NCBI GenBank assembly: GCA_947364965.1
Contig: CANAUU010000021.1
Span: forward strand, 1 to 12,766
Origin: an uncultured Candidatus Saccharibacteria bacterium
GTDB lineage: Bacteria; Patescibacteriota; Saccharimonadia; Saccharimonadales; Saccharimonadaceae
Length of the DNA stretch: 12,766 bases
Direction of reading: 5' to 3'
This document shows, one piece after another, positions 6,296-10,558 of this stretch (its first letter is position 1; each line of letters opens with the position of its first letter). Position numbers and translations under genes: made by a program. The notes beneath the pieces are model-generated. The model did no database searches. It saw only the letters and a program-made list of their open reading frames with translations, and had not been told where the DNA came from.

Positions 6296-7025
6296 TGGTG
6301 GTTTTCCCTTCTTTGAGTCTATTATTAGATTGAGTTTCATTGGTATCGCCGGATTGACTGCTTTGAGGTTGAGACTGATTGTTGCCAGCACGGCGACGCT
6401 CGAAACGTCCACTTAAAATCATAGCGTAAGCGTCCTTCCCAATGCGCTTGAGCGACCAGAGAGCGAGCAAAACGGCAGCGAAAGTCAGAATGCCCGAAAT
6501 AACACCAGCAAGCATATAGCTGCTGGAACTAAAAAGTGTACCGATAAGAGGCATGAGCAGGGTGGTACCGCAAGTAGGGCAACCAGAACCAAGAATGGCG
6601 AGTCCGGCTGCAAGCCCAGCACTCTGAACATTGTCGGCGTTCTGGGCGGTGGCAACGACCTGGTCTTTCTTACTGCGACGGCGTTTCTGCCAAGCCAAAA
6701 TCACTAGACCAATTAGGATACTTTGCAGAACCGTAATCAGGAAGAGCAAAATCCAGTCCCAGAAATTGCGACCAACCCCGAAGATAGCTAGAAATGCGTT
6801 GCCGATAATCGCAAGTTTGCCAGGCAAATCGGTCGCCCAGAATAGGTCGAGCGACGACGTGCTACCAGAAAGTAAGTTGAGCAATGTGCCAAAAACGACG
6901 AACGAAATTAGCGCTGGGATTAAAAATTTCGGTTCTCTAGTCGCAAGGATTATACCAGAAATAGCCATCTTACATTCATCAAGCCAACGACCAAAACGGC
7001 GGCGAATCTTTCCTCCACGAACCAT
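6285..7025 (-). CDS. Multi-TM membrane protein with CPTC motif, candidate redox partner of DsbA-like protein
   Basis: This 246-residue protein has a basic N-terminus (KIRRRFGRW). Hydrophobic segments lie at about 34-53, 70-84 and 91-112, then a basic loop (KRRRSKKD), then two further segments at about 137-166 and 170-192. The C-terminal tail is hydrophilic, rich in Gln, Ser and Asn. GSGCPTCGTTLLMPL (147-161) places a CxxC at the start of a membrane helix. This resembles the idea, not the sequence, of CcdA, DsbB or VKOR proteins that pass electrons through the membrane to a thioredoxin-like partner. The next gene, overlapping by 11 nt, is DsbA-like, which supports such a role by context. The start is taken at 7025 because TATAAT ends 6 nt before it; the frame from 7046 would translate the promoter. 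The family is not recognised, and function is inferred. Confidence 0.82.
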   Translation of the reverse strand: MVRGGKIRRRFGRWLDECKMAISGIILATREPKFLIPALISFVVFGTLLNLLSGSTSSLDLFWATDLPGKLAIIGNAFLAIFGVGRNFWDWILLFLITVLQSILIGLVILAWQKRRRSKKDQVVATAQNADNVQSAGLAAGLAILGSGCPTCGTTLLMPLIGTLFSSSSYMLAGVISGILTFAAVLLALWSLKRIGKDAYAMILSGRFERRRAGNNQSQPQSSQSGDTNETQSNNRLKEGKTTSGN

Positions 7026-7031
7026 ATGTAT

Positions 7032-7042
7032 ATTATAGCACA
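7032..7042 (-). promoter_or_regulatory. Extended -10 of the redox operon (TGTGCTATAAT, leaderless)
   Basis: On the minus strand TGTGCTATAAT (-10 at 7032-7037) is followed by 6 bases (ATACAT) and the ATG at 7025. The -35 position (TTCTAC) is poor, so the extended -10 should carry the activity. The 15-base word atatgtatattatag here recurs at 491-505 in front of lemA. Confidence 0.7.
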
Positions 7043-7217
7043 CCACAGACGACTGTAGAAAGATTTGTTTTTACGTTTTGCTGCTTGGACGCGAATTGTT
7101 TATAACATATTTTGCCAGTTTGTCTATATTATAGTGTTCGGTTTTGGTGAAACTACAGGGGTATATGGGCGTTTGGTGATAATTTTGTTATACAACCAAA
7201 AATCCACAAAATCAATA
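7043..7217. other. Intergenic stretch without a convincing gene
   Basis: Between the redox operon promoter and the candidate small-RNA promoter the sequence is AT-rich. A plus-strand frame at 7065-7253 has no ribosome site and no recognisable protein character. TATAAT-like words occur at about 7125-7135 on both strands, and TTGGT at 7173-7177 can pair with ACCAA at 7195-7199. Nothing firmer is visible. Confidence 0.5.
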
Positions 7218-7245
7218 TTGACGCCGAGCATGAGCGTGATAAAAT
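7218..7245 (+). promoter_or_regulatory. Promoter of candidate small RNA (TTGACG-N16-TAAAAT)
   Basis: TTGACG (7218-7223) and TAAAAT (7240-7245) are 16 bases apart, and TG at 7237-7238 makes the -10 extended. The start would be near 7252. No protein gene follows on this strand until beyond 9600. Confidence 0.6.
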
Positions 7246-7251
7246 GGGAGT

Positions 7252-7374
7252 AGAACTTGGACGAGATCTGACGTTGAGGGTCGCCCAAAGTTCAAAAAAA
7301 CAACTTTAAGCACAGGGTGGTATAAGTGCGATATTTCTTGTAAAAATAAGGTTGCGTTTGTAGCCTTATTTTTT
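7252..7374 (+). ncRNA. Candidate small RNA of unknown family
   Basis: A promoter upstream and a strong rho-independent terminator at 7342-7374 frame a transcript of about 123 nt that lacks an ATG-started frame. It can fold. GAACTTGG at the 5' end (7253-7260) pairs with CCAAAGTTC (7285-7293) with one bulged A. GCAC (7310-7313) pairs with GTGC (7326-7329) around a purine-rich AGGGTGG loop. The terminator hairpin closes the 3' end. No match to 6S, SRP RNA, tmRNA or RNase P hallmarks is seen. AGGGTGG recalls the start of a T-box sequence, but the rest of the motif is absent and no sense gene follows. Existence is inferred from signals only. Confidence 0.45.
7342..7374 (+). terminator. Terminator of the candidate small RNA
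   Basis: A 14-bp stem (7342-7355 with 7360-7373, two G-T wobbles) has a GTTT loop and ends in a T6 run on the plus strand. It has no sense protein gene upstream, which is the main argument for a small RNA. Confidence 0.8.
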
Positions 7375-7452
7375 GATAATCTCTAGTAGTAGCTATGCTA
7401 CGTTTACGCTATATTTCGCGAGGCGCTTGCGAGAAGTAATGAATGGGTGGAA

Positions 7453-7477
7453 AAAATCCACTTCGAGAGTGGATTTT
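7453..7477 (-). terminator. Terminator of the flavin reductase gene
   Basis: AAAATCCACT (7453-7462) pairs with AGTGGATTTT (7468-7477) around a 5-nt loop. On the minus strand it ends in a T6 run, about 50 nt after the stop at 7528. The 7375-7452 stretch between this and the small-RNA terminator holds only a short GTAGC/GCTAC inverted repeat. Confidence 0.85.
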
Positions 7478-7527
7478 GTTTATGAGCGGTTTAGATTTTG
7501 TCGGCTTGACTTTGCGTTTTTTGTTAG

Positions 7528-8127
7528 CTAGGATTGCTTTTTGAAGTATTCTTTACCAAGTCCACAAAGTGGGCATTTATAGTCGTCTGGCACCTCGTCG
7601 CCGTAATAAACATAGCCGCAAACCGTACAAACCCAAGCGGTTTTTCCCTGCTCGCTTTTGGCTTTAGTAAGCTCTTCTTTATGCTCCTGATAATAAGCGT
7701 AGGTCATAGGTTTTTGATCGGCAAAAACGTCCGCTTCAATTACGCGACCGATGTAGAGAGTGTGGGTTTCGGTGTCGATGGTGTCGACCTTTTCACAAAC
7801 CATGTAGCCCAGAGAATTCTTGACGATCGGAACATTCTCAACTTCAACTGTCTGGCATTGAGTACATTTATCAATATCTTTTGAGGAGTTAAAGCCAAAA
7901 ACTTTGATAATCTCTGGGTCGGCGTTTTCGCCGAGCACTGATAGGGCAAACCTATCGTTCTCGCGAAGCAACTTGTGTGAATGATTAGTCTTGGCAACTG
8001 CAACCGAGATTAGAGGGTGTTCACTGCCGCCGACACGGGCAACAGCATCGACGATACATCCTCCGCCTTGCGTGGTTAAAACATACATTCCCTGCGTGAT
8101 TTTGCGAGTAATTTTAGGATTTTTCAT
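7528..8127 (-). CDS. Flavin reductase-like protein fused to a short rubredoxin domain
   Basis: The 199 residues hold two parts. Residues 1-155 match the FMN-binding split-barrel flavin reductase family: [11 protein letters not shown] and [15 protein letters not shown] (40-54), then [19 protein letters not shown]. Residues 165-195 are a rubredoxin with [12 protein letters not shown] and [13 protein letters not shown], so Cys167, 170, 185 and 188 should bind one iron. Only 14 residues separate the two cysteine pairs, as in rubrerythrin-type rubredoxins rather than the longer classical ones. Similar fusions in anaerobes (high-molecular-weight rubredoxin type) pass electrons from a reduced nicotinamide or flavin source to O2- or NO-reducing partners; the partner here is unknown. 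The start at 8127 is fixed by GGAGG; the ATG at 8145 lies upstream of, and would translate through, that ribosome site. The protein is cytoplasmic, with no signal peptide. Confidence 0.92.
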   Translation of the reverse strand: MKNPKITRKITQGMYVLTTQGGGCIVDAVARVGGSEHPLISVAVAKTNHSHKLLRENDRFALSVLGENADPEIIKVFGFNSSKDIDKCTQCQTVEVENVPIVKNSLGYMVCEKVDTIDTETHTLYIGRVIEADVFADQKPMTYAYYQEHKEELTKAKSEQGKTAWVCTVCGYVYYGDEVPDDYKCPLCGLGKEYFKKQS

Positions 8128-8153
8128 AGGTTTCCTCCAGTTCAATGATTTTT

Positions 8154-8162
8154 ATTGTATCA
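8154..8162 (-). promoter_or_regulatory. Extended -10 of the flavin reductase gene (TGATACAAT)
   Basis: On the minus strand TATGATACAAT (TACAAT at 8154-8159) precedes a leader of about 20 nt carrying GGAGG. No good -35 is seen. Confidence 0.55.
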
Positions 8163-8200
8163 TAGAAAACTGCGAAATAGGTGCGATTCGTAGCCACTGA

Positions 8201-8228
8201 AAATAGCAACCTTCACAGGTTGCTATTT
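8201..8228 (-). terminator. Terminator of tRNA-Leu
   Basis: AAATAGCAACCT (8201-8212) pairs perfectly over 12 bp with 8217-8228, with a 4-nt loop. It lies 14 nt after the tRNA-Leu 3' end on the minus strand and insulates the flavin reductase gene. Confidence 0.9.
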
Positions 8229-8242
8229 GAAATTCTATGATT

Positions 8243-8327
8243 TGGTGCCCGAAATGGGACTTGAACCCATATGGATTTCTCCATTCGATTTTAAGTCGAA
8301 CGCGTATACCAATTCCGCCATTCGGGC
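8243..8327 (-). tRNA. trnL: tRNA-Leu (anticodon TAA)
   Basis: The minus strand folds as an 85-nt class II tRNA. Acceptor arms GCCCGAA and TTCGGGC pair fully, with discriminator A and encoded CCA. The anticodon loop CTTAAAA in a TTCGA/TCGAA stem gives TAA. There is a long variable arm (TGGA...TCCA), and the T-arm is TGGG-TTCAAGT-CCCA. It has its own extended -10 and terminator. Confidence 0.97.
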
Positions 8328-8348
8328 TTAAAATCATAGATTTCTATT

Positions 8349-8359
8349 ATTATAACACA
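8349..8359 (-). promoter_or_regulatory. Extended -10 of tRNA-Leu (TGTGTTATAAT)
   Basis: TGTGTTATAAT on the minus strand (TATAAT 8349-8354) is identical to the hisS element and lies 21 nt before the tRNA 5' end. Confidence 0.65.
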
Positions 8360-8386
8360 GTTCGACAATTTACAGGTTGAATATGG

Positions 8387-9127
8387 CTACTTGCTACGAC
8401 ACCCGTCAACGCCGCGGAGGTTGAGGGCGCGACAGGTGTCGTGTAGCAACTTCTGGCGAAAGTCGATTACTCTCACGCAATAGCCAAAGAGCTCTTCAAA
8501 ATCTTCTCTGATGGACCAGAAATGCGTGTTGAGGAGAAGCACGACGTCTGGCCTGAACGGGTCTGGTTTGTCAGGTGGGTTCGCAGAGTTCGAGGATGGT
8601 GGCGGAGGAGTTTTGCGTCTGCTGGGACGCAGGGCAAAATATGGGCCTAGGTCGGAACGTAGCACGTCTGTTGACATTTGACCATCATTGATAAGTTGGT
8701 CCCAACCGCTGCAATCTGGCAAGATAATTGTTGAATACGGCAGTTCTCGACAAATCTCCGTGCGGACCTTAGTTTCAAAAAGCGCCTTATTAGCCATAAT
8801 CGCAATTTGGTTAGGGAAAGCTCTTGAGTTGAGGATGCGATAATAATTAACACCTACGCTAATAAATTTTTGTTGAGGATATTCTCGTTCGAGGAGCTCA
8901 AGTGCCAAGGAAACCACATATCCGCCCAACACAATTAAATCTACTTTACCTACATAAGTTCTCAAACACGCTTTAGAAAAGTGATAAATCTGGGCTAGGC
9001 TTCCATTTTCTAGCGACAAATTGGCTTCAATTACGCGAACAACTTCTACGATGCCGAGTTCATCCGATAAATAGTCTGCGACTACATCGCCACCATATCC
9101 GCTGTCAAACACTACGACCTTTAACAT
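8387..9127 (-). CDS. Asp/Glu racemase-family protein lacking both catalytic cysteines
   Basis: This 246-residue protein follows the glutamate racemase (MurI) plan. VVVFDSGYGGDVVADYL (4-20) matches the N-terminal FDSGxGG motif. KVDLIVLGGYVVSLALELLEREYP (61-84) matches the strand and helix that normally carry A-C-N-T. VVLLLNTHFWSI (195-206) matches the site of the second catalytic motif G-C-T-H-Y, and VRVIDFRQ the C-terminal I-D-P. In MurI the two cysteines remove and replace the alpha proton. Here they are Gly69-type and Asn200 residues, so normal racemase activity is unlikely. A Pro/Ser-rich insert (about 168-192) precedes the second motif. The ATG is supported by AAGGAG in a leader with a hairpin. 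It may be a regulatory or binding homologue, or an unusual family branch. It stands alone between two tRNA genes. Confidence 0.72.
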   Translation of the reverse strand: MLKVVVFDSGYGGDVVADYLSDELGIVEVVRVIEANLSLENGSLAQIYHFSKACLRTYVGKVDLIVLGGYVVSLALELLEREYPQQKFISVGVNYYRILNSRAFPNQIAIMANKALFETKVRTEICRELPYSTIILPDCSGWDQLINDGQMSTDVLRSDLGPYFALRPSRRKTPPPPSSNSANPPDKPDPFRPDVVLLLNTHFWSIREDFEELFGYCVRVIDFRQKLLHDTCRALNLRGVDGCRSK

Positions 9128-9130
9128 TTT

Positions 9131-9167
9131 CTCCTTTCCGCCACATCTTCAGTCTACTTCAGGCGGA
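9131..9167 (-). promoter_or_regulatory. Leader hairpin and ribosome site of the racemase-like gene
   Basis: On the minus strand TCCGCC and GGCGGA (9162-9167 with 9137-9142) can form a 6-bp GC-rich stem around 19 nt. The stem ends immediately before the AAGGAG ribosome site (9131-9136) of the ATG at 9127. The loop contains two CTTCAG copies 10 nt apart on the plus strand. Such a hairpin could affect access to the ribosome site; this is inference. Confidence 0.45.
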
Positions 9168-9195
9168 TAAAAGTTTTGAGCCGTTTTATGGAGTT

Positions 9196-9219
9196 AATAG
9201 ACAGAATGTCTATTAGACA
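9196..9219. repeat. TAGACA inverted and direct repeats, possible operator
   Basis: AATAGACA (9196-9203) and TGTCTATT (9207-9214) are perfect inverted 8-mers three bases apart, and a further TAGACA copy overlaps the end (9214-9219). The site lies about 70 nt upstream of the racemase-like start, where its promoter would be expected. On the minus strand one TAGACA is placed like a -35 box about 18 nt before TAAAAC. Confidence 0.5.
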
Positions 9220-9348
9220 GGGGAGAAAATTGAGAAGGCATAAGGTTTTTGGTGGCGAAGAATACCGCTACTCAACTGCTATTTATGACTTTTTGAGATA
9301 ATTAGTCTGGCTGTAGTTTGAGAAAATTATCACACTTTGGGAAAAGTA

Positions 9349-9357
9349 TGCTATAAT
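9349..9357 (+). promoter_or_regulatory. Extended -10 of tRNA-Phe (TGCTATAAT)
   Basis: TATGCTATAAT (TATAAT 9352-9357) ends 8 nt before the tRNA, so transcription starts almost at the mature 5' end. Confidence 0.7.
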
Positions 9358-9365
9358 ATTGCTAT

Positions 9366-9441
9366 GGTTCTGTAGCTCAGTTGGTAGAGCAGAGGCCTGA
9401 AGAGCCTTGTGTCGACGGTTCAAGTCCGCCCGGAACCACCA
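9366..9441 (+). tRNA. trnF: tRNA-Phe (anticodon GAA)
   Basis: A 76-nt cloverleaf has acceptor arms GGTTCTG and CGGAACC, discriminator A and encoded CCA. The anticodon loop CTGAAGA gives GAA. The D-arm GCTC-AGTTGGTA-GAGC is canonical. The T-stem GACGG/CCGCC has one A-C mismatch, which is unusual. The AT-rich defence island starts right behind its 3' end. Confidence 0.95.
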
Positions 9442-9632
9442 CGATAAGTGGACGGGTTTTAACCCCTGTAAAATGGGGATTTTTTGTGATTTTCGGCTGG
9501 AAAAAGAGCGGTTTTAGAATTGGTGCGCAGAGGGTCATTTTATACGTTTTAGCCATTTTGCACCAGCCTGCACCAAGGTTTTACGCTAAAAATACAATTA
9601 ACATCAACACCAATATCAATTCGTCTTATTCT
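9442..9632. other. Gene-free junction between tRNA-Phe and the hamA promoter
   Basis: No supported gene lies here. CCCC (9463-9466) and GGGG (9475-9478) followed by ATTTTTT form a weak terminator for tRNA-Phe. TTGGTGC (9520-9526) is inverted relative to GCACCAA (9570-9576), and TGCACCA occurs twice 10 bp apart (9559-9565, 9569-9575). These could be remnants of an integration module, but no integrase is visible in the window. Confidence 0.45.
9463..9486 (+). terminator. Weak terminator of tRNA-Phe
   Basis: A 4-bp all-GC stem with an 8-nt loop is followed by ATTTTTT. It is short but correctly placed about 20 nt after the tRNA. Confidence 0.45.
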
Positions 9633-9661
9633 TTGACATCAACAAGTGATTATGCTATAAT
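9633..9661 (+). promoter_or_regulatory. Fully consensus promoter of the Hachiman operon
   Basis: TTGACA (9633-9638), a 17-base spacer and TATAAT (9656-9661) with TG one base before the -10 combine every sigma-70 promoter element. Transcription should start near 9668 and give a leader of about 84 nt before the ATG at 9752. Confidence 0.85.
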
Positions 9662-9751
9662 TGATTTATCAACGGTAATTATTAAGTGGCAAAAAGAATT
9701 AAAAAGGCTAATAAGCTTTGTTTTACCTTAATTATAGAAGGAACGATATCT

Positions 9752-10558
9752 ATGGACGCACCCCGATATATCAGATGGTTTGTTGAAGAAAGTTCCGTCA
9801 CATTTAAGGACGGCAAGCCTATCACGTGTTACAAGTTATCCTATGAACTGAATGATGATATTTTTGATGAATGGGCTCTGCATATCAGGCGCCACTATGA
9901 GGCTGATGATGAGTTAGCTGAGTCTATTTCTGCTACTGAAATGGATATTGAAGATTATTTGAGAAAATACGTAATTCCGCAAAAAACGGATCCATTTGGT
10001 CCGACTGCCCGATCTAATGATTTTACAGAAATTATGGTCTCTGACCTGTTGCAATTTGTATATGGCTATACCGTTCCGCGTTGTAAGCAAGACAATCGAT
10101 CTGGAAAAGCTAATAGCGAACATGGGACAGATATCCTAGGTTATAAATACAAGAATCCAGTGTGTAAACCTCAGCCAGATGACGAACTGGTGGCTGTAGA
10201 GGTAAAAGCTGGGCTATCATCGGACTCTTATGAGCCAATACAGAAAGCGGTTACTGACTCAAAAAAATACGATGCGGTTCGCTATGCGCATACTTTAAAT
10301 TTCTATCGAAAAACGCTTAGCCGTAAAGGGCAGAAACGACAGGCAGATGATATCGCTCGTTTTCAAAAGAAGTCAGAAAATAACTTCATTCTGACTTTTA
10401 TTGCCGCGGCAATTATTAGTCGGGAGAATATTCCTCAAAATATTATAAATATAAAAGGTGCGGATTTAGAATTAATAAGTGGGGCTAAAGTATTTTTGGT
10501 CCATGGCAAACAGTTAATGGCTTTGGCGCACGAAATATATGAGAGGTGTATAAAATGA
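9752..10558 (+). CDS. hamA: HamA-like nuclease subunit (DUF1837 family), Hachiman defence
   Basis: The 268-residue protein fits the DUF1837/HamA family, whose members pair with a helicase in Hachiman and AbpAB anti-phage systems. SNDFTEIMVSDLLQFVYGY (about 88-106) is followed by GTDILGYK (125-132; Asp127) and ELVAVEVKAGL (145-155; Glu150, Lys152). This is the D...ExK pattern of a PD-(D/E)XK nuclease, consistent with the known nuclease role of HamA. The family call rests on pattern memory and gene pairing, not on a search. A longer frame from GTG 9686 exists, but it has no ribosome site; ATG 9752 has GAAGG 10 nt upstream and is preferred. The stop overlaps the helicase start (ATGA at 10555-10558), so the two are translationally coupled. 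Base composition is more AT-rich than that of the genes before the tRNA-Phe. Confidence 0.75.
   Translation: MDAPRYIRWFVEESSVTFKDGKPITCYKLSYELNDDIFDEWALHIRRHYEADDELAESISATEMDIEDYLRKYVIPQKTDPFGPTARSNDFTEIMVSDLLQFVYGYTVPRCKQDNRSGKANSEHGTDILGYKYKNPVCKPQPDDELVAVEVKAGLSSDSYEPIQKAVTDSKKYDAVRYAHTLNFYRKTLSRKGQKRQADDIARFQKKSENNFILTFIAAAIISRENIPQNIINIKGADLELISGAKVFLVHGKQLMALAHEIYERCIK

Noticed and set aside
7065..7253. Plus-strand 62-aa frame between the redox operon and the small RNA
   Set aside because: No ribosome site, no promoter at the right place, no protein-like composition; it overlaps the small-RNA promoter.
7311..7329. T-box riboswitch signature (AGGGTGG followed by a terminator)
   Set aside because: Only the first seven bases fit, the ACCGCG part is missing, no specifier stem is clear, and no sense gene follows.
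9686..9751. N-terminal extension of HamA from GTG 9686
   Set aside because: No Shine-Dalgarno, Lys-rich start unlike the rest, and a well-placed ATG with GAAGG exists at 9752; kept only as an alternative.
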